Assembly (NCBI RefSeq): GCF_050306235.1
Contig: NZ_JBLWFH010000008.1
Location: 1-64,000, forward strand
Origin: Glaciecola sp947496235
GTDB lineage: Bacteria > Pseudomonadota > Gammaproteobacteria > Enterobacterales > Alteromonadaceae
Reading direction: 5' to 3'
DNA length: 64,000 bases
Position numbers and translations under genes: made by a program. Under the pieces are notes generated by a model. That model did not search any database, was not told where the DNA came from, and saw only the letters and a list, made by a program, of their open reading frames with translations. Positions 46,619 to 56,057 of the stretch are shown here, piece by piece (position 1 is the first letter of the stretch; every line of letters starts with the position of its first letter).

Positions 46619-47674
46619 CTATTTCAAGCCGAGAATAGCGCGGTTTAGCTCGTCATCAGCGCCTGACCCAGCAAAATCATCAAATGCTTTTTCAGTAGGT
46701 CGAATCAAATGTTCGCTAATGAATTTTGCACCCTCTGCTGCGCCATCCATTGGATGTTTCATGCAGCATTCCCATTCCATTACTGCCCAACCATCAAAAT
46801 CGTAAGCAGTAAGCTTGCTAAAAATAGCTTTAAAATCGATTTGTCCATCACCTAATGAACGGAAACGTCCCGGACGATCAATCCATGACTGGTATCCTCC
46901 GTACACGCCCATTTTGCCTGAAGGTCTAAATTCAGCATCTTTCACGTGGAAAGCTTTAATGCGCTCATGGTAAATATCAATAAATGCTAAATAGTCCAAT
47001 TGCTGCAAGATAAAGTGACTTGGATCGTAAAGAATATTGGCACGAGGATGGTTATCCACTGCTTCTAAAAACATCTCGAAGGTAATGCCATCGTGCAAAT
47101 CTTCCCCTGGATGTAGCTCATAACAAACGTCACAACCTGCGTCTTCAAACGCATCCAAGATAGGACGCCAGCGTTTAGCTAATTCAGCAAAGCCAGCTTC
47201 AACTAATCCGGCAGGACGTTGTGGCCAGGGGTAAAATGTCTGCCATAATAGCGCACCGGAAAAACTGGCATGAGATTTTAAACCAAAACGTTCGCTGGCT
47301 TTGGCTGCATATTTCATTTGTTGTACAGCCCATTCGGTTCTCGCTTCAACATTGCCACGTACTGACTCATCTGCAAAACCATCAAACATAGTGTCATAAG
47401 CAGGGTGAGAAGCCACAAGTTGGCCTTGTAAGTGGGTAGACAACTCAGTTAGGGTTAAACCATGACTTTCTAAAATGCCTGTCACTTCCTGACAATAAGT
47501 CTCGCTTTCTGCCGCTAATTTCAAATCAAATAAACGCTTGTCCCAAGACGGCATTTGAATGCCTTTAAAGCCTAATCCGGCTGCCCATTCACAAATGGCA
47601 TTTAGGTCGTTAAAAGGTGCTTCATCGCCAGCAAATTGTGCTAGGAAAATACCTGGCCCTTTGAGTTGTTTCAT
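46619..47674 (-). CDS. Cytosolic sugar phosphate isomerase/epimerase-type TIM barrel
   Basis: This 351-residue protein has no signal peptide. It is an AP-endonuclease-2-like TIM barrel with CYELHPGEDLHDG, ILYDPSHFILQQLDY, AFHVKDAEF and WAVMEWECCMKHP, which supply the usual Glu, Asp and His metal ligands. Relatives isomerise or epimerise keto-sugars, including 3-keto-glucose types. It is the first gene of the operon TIM barrel-MFS-Tat partner-GMC, so it probably processes the imported keto-sugar. The AraC regulator gene is divergent. Confidence 0.88.
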   Translation of the reverse strand: MKQLKGPGIFLAQFAGDEAPFNDLNAICEWAAGLGFKGIQMPSWDKRLFDLKLAAESETYCQEVTGILESHGLTLTELSTHLQGQLVASHPAYDTMFDGFADESVRGNVEARTEWAVQQMKYAAKASERFGLKSHASFSGALLWQTFYPWPQRPAGLVEAGFAELAKRWRPILDAFEDAGCDVCYELHPGEDLHDGITFEMFLEAVDNHPRANILYDPSHFILQQLDYLAFIDIYHERIKAFHVKDAEFRPSGKMGVYGGYQSWIDRPGRFRSLGDGQIDFKAIFSKLTAYDFDGWAVMEWECCMKHPMDGAAEGAKFISEHLIRPTEKAFDDFAGSGADDELNRAILGLK

Positions 47675-47830
47675 GTTGGATTCCCATTCTTATTAGCTTT
47701 GGTAAGAGTCTGAGGTTTGCTTAAAAAGCGCACAGACCTAGGCCAAATTATAGATGTAAAATATTTGTTACTAACTTTAACCAGCTTTTATTACAACTGT
47801 TAATAGAAATTCGGTTGTGCATGCAACATA

Positions 47831-47838
47831 TTCGGCGT
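47831..47838 (+). promoter_or_regulatory. Candidate regulator site TTCGGCGT, copy 3
   Basis: The 8-mer lies in the 204-base divergent region between the TIM-barrel/GMC operon and the AraC regulator. It is part of the 13-mer ACATATTCGGCGT (47826-47838), which recurs exactly at 62971-62983. Confidence 0.45.
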
Positions 47839-47878
47839 TAACATAGAGGGGCTTGAAGCATGGGGTAATAAGTACGCA

Positions 47879-48658
47879 ATGAAGAACCAACAAAAGCAGA
47901 GAGAGCTGGCATTTTTGGAACAAGCGGGAATAGAACAAATCGTACAAATGTATGATCTTGTGCCTGGCACCTTGTTTTGGATTAAGAATCGCGAAAGTGA
48001 AGTCATGTACGCCAATAGAGCTTTTCTTGAAACCTTCGGTATGAAGCATTTACATCAGTTATTTGGTCGTAATGATGAGTTTTTTTCCCCGCCGCACTTG
48101 GCCAAACAATACATTATCGATGATAAAAAGGTGATGGCTGGTGAATTAGTGACGAATAGAATCGAACTGAATTTTGGCCGTGACGGTAATTTTGCATGGT
48201 TTAGTACCACAAAACGCCCCCTGTACAATGCTAACCAAGAAATTATTGGTTCACTCGGCGTTTCACAGCATCTAGAACGTTCTTCGCATGATCTATCAAC
48301 CATTAGTGCTATTCGAGCGCCGGTGGAGTACATCAGGAAAAATTTTCATACAGATATTTCCATTGAAGATTTGGCCAAAGAAGCCTTTTTATCTGTCAGT
48401 GCTCTCGAACGAAGATTTAAAAAATACCTATCCAAGACGCCAAAGCAGTTTTTAAATGAAATTCGTTTAGAAAATGCGCGCCGCATGTTGATAGAAACTC
48501 AGCAACCGATAATGGAAATTGCCTATCAGTGTGGTTTTTCTGAACATAGCTATTTTAGTAAGCAATTTAAGGCCTTGTTCGGTATTTTACCTTCACAACT
48601 AAGAAAACAGGTAATTGAGTCTAATGTGAGTAACGATAACAATCACGAACCAGTTTAA
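47879..48658 (+). CDS. AraC-family regulator with PAS sensor domain
   Basis: This 259-residue protein has an N-terminal PAS domain (about 25-135, with FWIKNRESEVMYANRAFLE). A C-terminal AraC double helix-turn-helix follows (about 155-250, with SIEDLAKEAFLSVSALERRF and IMEIAYQCGFSEHSYFSKQF). AraC proteins usually carry cupin sensors, so PAS is a less common pairing but known. It is divergent from the TIM barrel-MFS-GMC operon and probably activates it in response to a sugar-derived or redox signal. Confidence 0.9.
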   Translation: MKNQQKQRELAFLEQAGIEQIVQMYDLVPGTLFWIKNRESEVMYANRAFLETFGMKHLHQLFGRNDEFFSPPHLAKQYIIDDKKVMAGELVTNRIELNFGRDGNFAWFSTTKRPLYNANQEIIGSLGVSQHLERSSHDLSTISAIRAPVEYIRKNFHTDISIEDLAKEAFLSVSALERRFKKYLSKTPKQFLNEIRLENARRMLIETQQPIMEIAYQCGFSEHSYFSKQFKALFGILPSQLRKQVIESNVSNDNNHEPV

Positions 48659-48868
48659 TGATTGAAAAATGTTGGCTTACGCCGATTATTTACTAGTCTC
48701 AACCGAATTAGACATACTCATTTTAAGCGCTTTTCCTTTAGTATTATGTGAAAATAATGTAAAAATAATTTGCGTACAGTTTATAAAGTCATTCAAAGCA
48801 TTCTCATCGGATAATGCGTGCTTTGCGTCAAACACTTTCCTTGACTGGCGCAGAAATAGGACGCTTCA

Positions 48869-51800
48869 ATGGCAGTTACTCGTTATACCTCGTTGGCTCT
48901 AGTGCTATGTAGTGCATTAATTGCATGTTCTGAACAACCCAGTACACAATCCGCAGAAGACGCTCAAAGCAAAGTTACTGAGCAAAAAAAAGTAGAGAAA
49001 AAAATACCGACTAAACCGGCAAAGCCCATTGAACAAATTGAGCAAGAAGCGCAATTGCGAATGCAGAACTTTAAGCTCTCTGAAGGATTTGAAATCAGCT
49101 TATGGGCCGACGAAACGCAAACCCAGAATCCGTCTTTTTTTACCTTTGATTCCCAAGGTCGCATGTTAATGGTGGAAACTTCTCGATTTGCCGCCGGTGT
49201 AGATGATATTCGTGGTCATGAAAACAAAACCGTTGAGGATATTTATTTAACCTCAAACGAGGAAAGACTCGCACTGTATGAAAAATACGCTTATGAGCGA
49301 CCTATGTCTTATTACAGCACTGCTGATGACATTATTCGTTTAGTACAGGATACAGATGGTGATGGCCGCGCTGATAAATCCAATGTATTTTCTGATGGAT
49401 ATGATGGACCTTTAGAAGGTATAGGCGCTGGCGTCATTGAACGGGACGGTAAAGTCTATTTCACCAATATTCCAAATTTGTGGATGCTCGAAGATACTGA
49501 TGGCGACGGTGAAGCTGACAAAAAAGTCTCTTTACAAGACGGTTTTGGTATTCGCATCAGCTTTTTTGGTCACGACTTGCACGGCTTAGCTTGGGGACCA
49601 GACGGTAAACTTTACTGGAGTATTGGTGACCGAGGCTTCAATGTTAAAACTAAAGAAGGTAATCATTATTACGGACCAAATTTAGGTGGCGTATTTCGGT
49701 CAGATCCAGACGGATCGAACATTGAATATTTTTATAACGGTCTGAGAAACCCACAAGAGTTAGCCTTTGACGATTACGGCAACTTATTTACTGCTGATAA
49801 TGACGGTGACGGCGGTGATACCGAACGCTTGAATTATCTGGTAGAAGGTGGAGATTCTGGCTGGCACGCTGGCCATCAAAGCATCATGAGTTTTACTGAG
49901 CGACTTAAGCTTAGATCATCTTTTTATACGGGTGACAATAAAATTCCAAATGCTTGGATGACCCAAGAAATGTATGTGCCTAGAAATGACAAGCAACCTG
50001 CGTTTTTGTTACCTGGTATTGGTAAACTAAATGGCGGCCCCTCTGGATTCGTGCATAATCCGGGCGATAGCTTTGGTGAAGCTTACAAAGATAAGTTTTT
50101 CGTCATACATTACATGGGAACACCTGCTTCTAGTTACGTTTCAGCATTGACTGTTGAGCCGGACAAAGCAGGATTTATCCTTGCTGAGAACCAAGAGTTT
50201 TTACGTGGTTTCAACGCGGTTGATCTTGATTTTGGTCCAGATGGCGCCTTGTATTTATCTGAATATAATTATGGCGGTTGGTCACCTGAAGGACAAGGGA
50301 CAGTCTATCGTTTGGTAAACCCGACTTATGATGCGACTGAGTCTGTTAAACAAACCCAAAGCATTCTCACAAGCGATTTTGGACAATATGACAATACCCA
50401 ATTGGTAGATTTAATTGGGCATCAACATCAACGAGTCCGCCAAAGGGCGCAATTTGATTTGGCTAAACGTGGCCAAGCCGCTATGGATATTTTTAGCCAA
50501 CTAGCGACTGATAAATCTTTGCCAGAATTGACACGCATCCATGGTATATGGGGCTTGAGTCAAATGTCGTACAACAATGAACAAGCATCAGAGTTATTAG
50601 AAACTGTTAGAGATCTTTTGGCCGATGCTAATCCTCAAATTCGCATTCAGGCGGCTAGAGTAGTTGGGGATCATAGAGATCTCACTTCGGCTGAAGCATT
50701 GGTTTCTTTGCTAAATGATGAGCATCCACGTGCGGCTATGTATGCGGCAATAGGTCTTGGTCGAATGGGCTATGATAAGGCGATCGACAAGGTTATTGAG
50801 GTGATTGAAAAGGCGGGCGATGAAGATCTGTTTTTACGTCATGGTTTAGTGATGGCCTTATCTGGTATGTCTAAAGATGTTTGGTGGCCACAGCACAAAC
50901 ACAGTTCGCCGGATGTCCGAATGGCAGTGCTTTTAGCGGCGAGAAAAGTCAAAGACAGCGATATTCAGGTTTTCTTACAAGATGAAGAGCAGGCGATTGT
51001 AGATGAGGCTATCACCGCAATAAATGATCTTGGCATAGTTGAAGCGCGCCCAGCATTGGCTAAATATCTTGACGGCTTAATTGATCAACCAGCGGAGTTT
51101 TATCCACAAGATAAAACTGCCCAGTGGGAATACCATAGAGTAATAAATGCAAACTATGCCCAAGGTGATATTGAGTCCGCTACACGACTTTTGGAATTTG
51201 CAGCATCAGAACATTTGCCCCTTCGTCTGGCAAGTGAAGCCTTGTCGGCGCTAGAAGCATGGAACAATATAAATCCCATAGATGCGACAACCGGGCTGCC
51301 AACACTGGCTGAAAAACAAAGAAGTGATATCAGCGCTGTGGTAAGACAAAAATTAGCAGACGTACTTGCTCAAGTGAAAGGCAACGCGTTAGTGCAAGGG
51401 CTTAGATTAGCGCAAGATTACGATATTGCTATTGACCCTGACGTATTGCTAGCGGCAGTATTTAATCAATTGGAACAAACAGAAGTTAGACTGCAAGCTT
51501 TGTCTTATTTAATCAATAATAAGACTCCAAATATGCAAAGTGTATTAGCAGATCTCACCATTGATTCTGATGTGGATATACGCGGAAGAGCGCTAAAAGA
51601 ACTTTTTGCACTAGACCAGACACAAGGGCTACAACGCGCAAAAGTATTTTTAGCCAGTGAGCATATCAAAGACAGACAGGTCGCTTATCGCGTGTTGCAA
51701 GGCAGTGATTCTCCAGAGGTAGCCAGTTTAGTTTTAGCCGATATGCAAAATCTTAATTCTACTCAAACACCTGACGGTGCGACACTTGAATTGCTCGCGT

Positions 51801-52351
51801 TAGCTGAGCAAATTAAACTGCCAGAAATACAAAAAGAGCTTGCCGCCTATAAGGCACGCATAGCGGACGCCGCACCTTTAACTAAGTATGCAGCCAGTTT
51901 ATATGGCGGTGATCCTGCCAAAGGTGAGCAAATATTCAGTGGTGGTGGAGCAACAGAATGTCTCCGTTGTCATATGGTCAATTGGAATGGCGGTGAGGCA
52001 GGTCCTGATTTAAGTAATATAGGTGCTGAACGTTCAAGAGTATATTTATTGGAATCTATTGTAGATGTGCAGGCGAGAATAGCCCCAGGTTATGGCATTA
52101 TGGTGCTGAAACTGAAAAATGGAGAAGCTGTCAGCGGTATCTATCAGGGAGAAGATGAAACCAGCATTACTCTTGAGTTACAAGACAATAAAATGCAGTC
52201 TTATTCTCGGGACGATATTCAGGACATTCAACGTCCGGTGTCAGGTATGCCACCTATGCATCTGTTGATGGATGAATTCCAGATCAGAGATATTGTGGCC
52301 TACTTGTCTCAGCTAGAGCGTCAATACGAGAAAGTTGAAGACGTGCACTAA
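48869..52351 (+). CDS. PVC-type haem lipoprotein: beta-propeller, HEAT repeats, cytochrome c
   Basis: This 1160-residue protein has a lipoprotein-type signal ending at IACSEQ and a membrane-bound-dehydrogenase-type beta-propeller (about 65-480) with acidic loops such as DTDGDGRADKSN and DNDGDGGDTE. HEAT-like helical repeats follow (about 500-1000). A C-terminal cytochrome c domain carries CLRCH (1031-1035) and a later GMPPM. This architecture is typical of Planctomycetes/Verrucomicrobia proteins. It is probably a periplasmic sugar-oxidising or electron-transfer protein. It lies 210 bases after the araC gene, with a near-match regulator site at 48679-48686. Confidence 0.85.
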   Translation: MAVTRYTSLALVLCSALIACSEQPSTQSAEDAQSKVTEQKKVEKKIPTKPAKPIEQIEQEAQLRMQNFKLSEGFEISLWADETQTQNPSFFTFDSQGRMLMVETSRFAAGVDDIRGHENKTVEDIYLTSNEERLALYEKYAYERPMSYYSTADDIIRLVQDTDGDGRADKSNVFSDGYDGPLEGIGAGVIERDGKVYFTNIPNLWMLEDTDGDGEADKKVSLQDGFGIRISFFGHDLHGLAWGPDGKLYWSIGDRGFNVKTKEGNHYYGPNLGGVFRSDPDGSNIEYFYNGLRNPQELAFDDYGNLFTADNDGDGGDTERLNYLVEGGDSGWHAGHQSIMSFTERLKLRSSFYTGDNKIPNAWMTQEMYVPRNDKQPAFLLPGIGKLNGGPSGFVHNPGDSFGEAYKDKFFVIHYMGTPASSYVSALTVEPDKAGFILAENQEFLRGFNAVDLDFGPDGALYLSEYNYGGWSPEGQGTVYRLVNPTYDATESVKQTQSILTSDFGQYDNTQLVDLIGHQHQRVRQRAQFDLAKRGQAAMDIFSQLATDKSLPELTRIHGIWGLSQMSYNNEQASELLETVRDLLADANPQIRIQAARVVGDHRDLTSAEALVSLLNDEHPRAAMYAAIGLGRMGYDKAIDKVIEVIEKAGDEDLFLRHGLVMALSGMSKDVWWPQHKHSSPDVRMAVLLAARKVKDSDIQVFLQDEEQAIVDEAITAINDLGIVEARPALAKYLDGLIDQPAEFYPQDKTAQWEYHRVINANYAQGDIESATRLLEFAASEHLPLRLASEALSALEAWNNINPIDATTGLPTLAEKQRSDISAVVRQKLADVLAQVKGNALVQGLRLAQDYDIAIDPDVLLAAVFNQLEQTEVRLQALSYLINNKTPNMQSVLADLTIDSDVDIRGRALKELFALDQTQGLQRAKVFLASEHIKDRQVAYRVLQGSDSPEVASLVLADMQNLNSTQTPDGATLELLALAEQIKLPEIQKELAAYKARIADAAPLTKYAASLYGGDPAKGEQIFSGGGATECLRCHMVNWNGGEAGPDLSNIGAERSRVYLLESIVDVQARIAPGYGIMVLKLKNGEAVSGIYQGEDETSITLELQDNKMQSYSRDDIQDIQRPVSGMPPMHLLMDEFQIRDIVAYLSQLERQYEKVEDVH

Positions 52352-52361
52352 TTTAACCTGC

Positions 52362-52389
52362 AAAAGAGTCAGCTATTGTTGGCTCTTTT
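52362..52389. terminator. Hairpin between convergent genes
   Basis: A 10-base stem AAAAGAGTCA/TGGCTCTTTT with one G-T pair and an 8-base loop lies between the haem lipoprotein gene and the fructosamine kinase-like gene. The stem's own T-rich arms support termination on both strands. Confidence 0.7.
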
Positions 52390-52402
52390 CGCTATTAAAA
52401 CA

Positions 52403-53152
52403 TTAGAGAGATTCGATTACCTTAAGTCCTTTTTGGCAAGCCGATAAGTAACCATTTCCAAACAAATTAAAATGATTTAAGTAGTGGTAAAGATTGAATA
52501 TATCCCGTTTTGTTTCATATTCCTTATGTAAGGGCGCAAGTTCTGTATAAGCCGAATAAAAAACAGGGCTAAATCCACCAAAAACTTCCGTCATTGCAAT
52601 TTCAGCTTCTCTGTCACCGTAATAAACGGCCGGATCTATTAGCCAGACTTTGTCGTCGTGGCTGAAGAGTACGTTGCCATTCCACAAATCACCATGTAAC
52701 AAAGAGGGTCCTTGGCAAGTCCCATTTAAAAACGCAATAAGCCTTTCAGAGTTATTGTTTAACACTTGGTTAAAGCTACTTTTAAGCTTGGTGTCTTGAA
52801 TTAAATTTATCTGATAAATAAGCCTATAATTTAAAAAGAACTCCCCCCAGTTCTGGCTTTGAATATTTGGCTGCGGATTTAATCCTATGAAGTTGTCTGC
52901 ATGAAAACCGTAGCTTGCGCCGTAACATAGATGAGCTTTCGCCAGATTTCGGCCCAAAGTTTCAAACTGTTGTTGACTGGCAGGCTTGGTGTTTATGTAT
53001 TCAAGTACCAATTGCCTATCATTAAGTGCGATTATTTTTGGAGTGTAGAGCGCAATATCTTGCTCATCAAATAGCCTGGAGAGTGTCTCCAGGCCTTGCG
53101 CTTCAGCTTTTAAAGCGGATGCACCTTGTGGTGCCCGTTTGATAAATTGCAT
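52403..53152 (-). CDS. Fructosamine kinase family protein lacking its N-terminal segment
   Basis: This 249-residue kinase keeps the conserved LLHGDLWNGNVLF (His153-Asp155, catalytic loop) and LIDPAVYYGDREAEIAM (Asp173, metal binding). Family members such as E. coli YniA have about 286 residues. Here the first 30-40 residues with the glycine-rich strand are missing, and the protein starts at FIK, which aligns with the ATP-binding Lys region. An in-frame TAG lies two codons before the ATG, and the gap to the upstream gene is only 23 bases. So this is a true deletion, and activity is doubtful. Confidence 0.75.
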   Translation of the reverse strand: MQFIKRAPQGASALKAEAQGLETLSRLFDEQDIALYTPKIIALNDRQLVLEYINTKPASQQQFETLGRNLAKAHLCYGASYGFHADNFIGLNPQPNIQSQNWGEFFLNYRLIYQINLIQDTKLKSSFNQVLNNNSERLIAFLNGTCQGPSLLHGDLWNGNVLFSHDDKVWLIDPAVYYGDREAEIAMTEVFGGFSPVFYSAYTELAPLHKEYETKRDIFNLYHYLNHFNLFGNGYLSACQKGLKVIESL

Positions 53153-53175
53153 CTTCTAACATTATAAGAAGGGGG

Positions 53176-53955
53176 TTATTGTAAACTAATATCTCCTGGC
53201 AGAATTTTCAATTCAATATTTCTGAATTCAGTGCCGTGACTTTCAGCTTGAACGGAAATGTAACCTTGGGACAGAGGTTCGCCATTGTCCAAATGAGGGT
53301 TGGTAAATTCAAACACTTGCTCACCATTGATAAAGTGTCGTACTCGCTCATTGCCTAACACTTCTATTTCAGCTGTTACCCATTGATCGCCAGGGTAATG
53401 TTTTGAGGTTGAGTTAATGCAATGGGTGTCTTCACGCTTACCATTGATAAACACATAAGTACCACCTGAACACATATTTCCAGTGGTTCTGATTTCACCT
53501 TCATTACGTGACTCAGCGGCTAATAATTGCATTTCTAATGAAGCAGGAAAGCTTTCGCCGAAGGCGATGGTACTTGGATCTTGGCTATGTGCCATAATCC
53601 CATTGTTGCGATACGCCCATGCTGGTGCCCCCTCAGCTTGTTCGCCAAAAAAGCGATATTCTAAACGTAGGCGATAATGTGAATGCGGTGTCTTATAAAA
53701 GATGTGACCGAAACGGCCATCAAATTTATCCCAATTCTCATACGAGGCAATGAGTTTGTTGTCTTTTACTTTAAAGGTATTTTTATAATTGACGCCAAAT
53801 TCTTCATTCACGAATTTAGCTTGCCACCCATCGAGGTTTTTACCATTAAAAATCAGTGTCCATTGATTTAACTGCGGATCTTGCGGGCTGATGTCTGATG
53901 CACAAGATAGAATGCCTAATAAGGCAATGGGAACAACGAAAAGTTTTTTCTTCAT
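53176..53955 (-). CDS. DUF1080 (3-keto-disaccharide hydrolase-type) lipoprotein
   Basis: This 259-residue protein has a lipoprotein-type signal (MKKKLFVVPIALLGILSCAS) and one DUF1080 jelly-roll domain. The family start WTLIFNGKNLDGWQAKF, RLRLEYRFFGEQAEG, NNGIMAHSQDPS and the ending GTEFRNIELKIL are visible. It should cut 3-keto-glycosides in the periplasm, with substrates differing from those of the exported copy at 33272. The fructosamine-kinase-like gene follows after 23 bases. It is one of three DUF1080 domains in this window. Confidence 0.88.
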   Translation of the reverse strand: MKKKLFVVPIALLGILSCASDISPQDPQLNQWTLIFNGKNLDGWQAKFVNEEFGVNYKNTFKVKDNKLIASYENWDKFDGRFGHIFYKTPHSHYRLRLEYRFFGEQAEGAPAWAYRNNGIMAHSQDPSTIAFGESFPASLEMQLLAAESRNEGEIRTTGNMCSGGTYVFINGKREDTHCINSTSKHYPGDQWVTAEIEVLGNERVRHFINGEQVFEFTNPHLDNGEPLSQGYISVQAESHGTEFRNIELKILPGDISLQ

Positions 53956-54096
53956 GATTAATGCTATTAGCTCTATGTAAACTGATTTTCGAGAGGTCTG
54001 TCAGTATCTATTGCTTTGTAAGATTAATCTAGATTTTACAAGATAAAATAAGTTAACTGATAATTAACGTAATATTGAAAAGGTGTTATTAAAATG

Positions 54097-54117
54097 GCAA
54101 GGGTTGAGCACCCTTGC
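54097..54117 (-). terminator. Hairpin after the chemotaxis receptor gene
   Basis: An 8-bp perfect stem GCAAGGGT/ACCCTTGC with a 5-base loop is followed on the - strand by a T-rich stretch. It lies 33 bases past the receptor stop. Confidence 0.65.
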
Positions 54118-54149
54118 GCTATTGTAGAAAAATCCCTAAAAGTTGCCAA

Positions 54150-55775
54150 CTAAGCTTGGCCTTGCAACCTGAATACTTGTTTACTCAATCTATCTTTGAG
54201 GTCAGTCAGGTGCTCTGATTGTTGGGCCAAATTGTCTGCCTCTTGCAAGCTAGATTGTGCTGCAATTTGCAAACAATCGATTCTATGATCAATATTTTTA
54301 TTCAGAGACAACTGTTCCTGCAAGGTGGTATTAATTTGCCCATTAATTTCAGTAATTTTGCCGACGGATTCATCTACACCAAGTAATTTTGCAGCGGCGT
54401 CTTCAACAATTATAACACTCTGATTTACGCCATCGGAACCTTTGTCTATGGCATCTATGGCCTCATTCGCACTGGATTGTAATCGGTGAATAATGGTTTT
54501 AATTTCTTCGGTCGACTCTTGGGTTCTTGATGCTAGAGTACGAACTTCGTCTGCCACCACTGCAAAGCCTCTACCTTGTTCTCCTGCTCTTGCGGCTTCT
54601 ATCGCTGCGTTAAGCGCCAACAGATTGGTCTGTTCAGCCACGCTGTTGATTACGTCCACAACACTGCCTACTTGTTGAGTGTAATTGCCCAAATCTGCAA
54701 TTACATTAGCGGTGTTTTTAATTTGTGCATTTGCTTGGTTGATAAGTGATAAAGTGTCATTCATTATCTGGCGACTGTCGTTTGCCGAAAGCTTAGCATT
54801 ACCAGCCATTTCACTCGCAAGACTTATGCGTTTAGCCATGGCATTTACGGCTATTGCTAACTGTTCAGTGGACGCTGAAATTTCGACAATTTGATGACTT
54901 TGATCAGATGCCTTGTTACGCATATTCATTGTACTTTGAGAAAGCGTTTGACTGGCGTCTATCAGATCTTTTTGTTCAAGTTCTAGTTCATTGCTCACGC
55001 ATTTAAGCTTTTCTCGAATAGCATTAACCGCATCGCTTAACTGGCCAATTTCATCCTTGTTTTTATATTCAGGGAAGGGGGAAAAGTCACCACTAATAAC
55101 GGCTTTTAATTGCGCAATCATACGCGCTAGAGGATATGCGAATTTACGGGTTAAGTAGAAGCGAGTGATTAAATAAGCCGCCACTAATATGATAAAGCTG
55201 GCGATGTAAGCAAGTAAGGTATAAGTGCTACTAGAAGTGGCTAATTGTTTATTGATCTCATCAATATGCAGTTGAGATTTCTCTACCGCATTTTTTAACG
55301 CATTTGATGGGGCGCGATCTATACCTCTGACATGCTTATCCCCCATTTTGTGATCAAAGTTGTTTCGAATAAACAAGCTATAACCTTGTTGATATTGTTG
55401 ATAAATCTCAGCATGGGATTTTTGAAAAATGCGAAGGTCATCCATGACTTCAGCAAACCCTTTGCTATTCAATATTTCTGTTGCTTTGGCCTGTATTTCT
55501 TGTTGACCTTTGTTAAAGCTGTTCCAGTATTTGATCCTATCTTTTTCAACATGTCCTCTTAACAGTACATTTTTCCATTCTTGTACTTGGGTTTTAAAAG
55601 ACTGATTCAGATCTGCGATGGCCACAGAGCTCGCACTTTGTTCGCTCAACAAGAGTTTGTAAGCATCGATTTTCGATGATAACAATGAGGTTAATAATAA
55701 AGATGTACAAAATAGGGTGAGTAATGCTGAAAGAACAATCAACATCAGACGATTTTTTACGGTGGTCAATAGCAT
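54150..55775 (-). CDS. Methyl-accepting chemotaxis protein
   Basis: This 541-residue protein has two membrane helices (about 10-30 and 186-206). The periplasmic sensor between them is mostly helical, about 155 residues, with LRGHVEKDRIKYWNSFNKG. A HAMP domain (about 207-260) and the signalling tail follow, with the hairpin tip VAEQTNLLALNAAIEAARAG (about 382-401). It senses a chemical outside and controls CheA. It is monocistronic and not obviously linked to its neighbours. The ligand is unknown. Confidence 0.95.
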   Translation of the reverse strand: MLLTTVKNRLMLIVLSALLTLFCTSLLLTSLLSSKIDAYKLLLSEQSASSVAIADLNQSFKTQVQEWKNVLLRGHVEKDRIKYWNSFNKGQQEIQAKATEILNSKGFAEVMDDLRIFQKSHAEIYQQYQQGYSLFIRNNFDHKMGDKHVRGIDRAPSNALKNAVEKSQLHIDEINKQLATSSSTYTLLAYIASFIILVAAYLITRFYLTRKFAYPLARMIAQLKAVISGDFSPFPEYKNKDEIGQLSDAVNAIREKLKCVSNELELEQKDLIDASQTLSQSTMNMRNKASDQSHQIVEISASTEQLAIAVNAMAKRISLASEMAGNAKLSANDSRQIMNDTLSLINQANAQIKNTANVIADLGNYTQQVGSVVDVINSVAEQTNLLALNAAIEAARAGEQGRGFAVVADEVRTLASRTQESTEEIKTIIHRLQSSANEAIDAIDKGSDGVNQSVIIVEDAAAKLLGVDESVGKITEINGQINTTLQEQLSLNKNIDHRIDCLQIAAQSSLQEADNLAQQSEHLTDLKDRLSKQVFRLQGQA

Positions 55776-56009
55776 AATACTTCAAGCGCTAGTTAAATAC
55801 AGGGCATATTTTGTATCTACAGATGCTAAAAAAACTTTATGCTATTAGTGTTGTTGTTTGGTTAAATAGTTGTTAATTGTGGTTTGTTTGCGTATTTTAT
55901 CGACAAAATATCGACATTTAGCTACCAAATTAAGTTTTTATTACAGTCACGATTAGCCTAGAGCGTGTTTATCTTTGTTCATTAATTGCGTTGGCGACTA
56001 AAATTTAAC

Positions 56010-56042
56010 AGAAGACGAAAGGTTTCCCAGCTTTCGTCTTCT
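56010..56042 (-). terminator. Intrinsic terminator after the beta-propeller lipoprotein gene
   Basis: A 12-bp perfect stem AGAAGACGAAAG/CTTTCGTCTTCT with a 9-base loop lies 15 bases past the stop codon. A moderate T tract follows on the - strand. Confidence 0.78.
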
Positions 56043-56057
56043 ATTACATAGAAAGGG

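Noticed and set aside
47818..47825. TGCATGCA palindrome in the araC divergent region
   Set aside because: An 8-base palindrome alone is expected by chance and has no extended symmetry.
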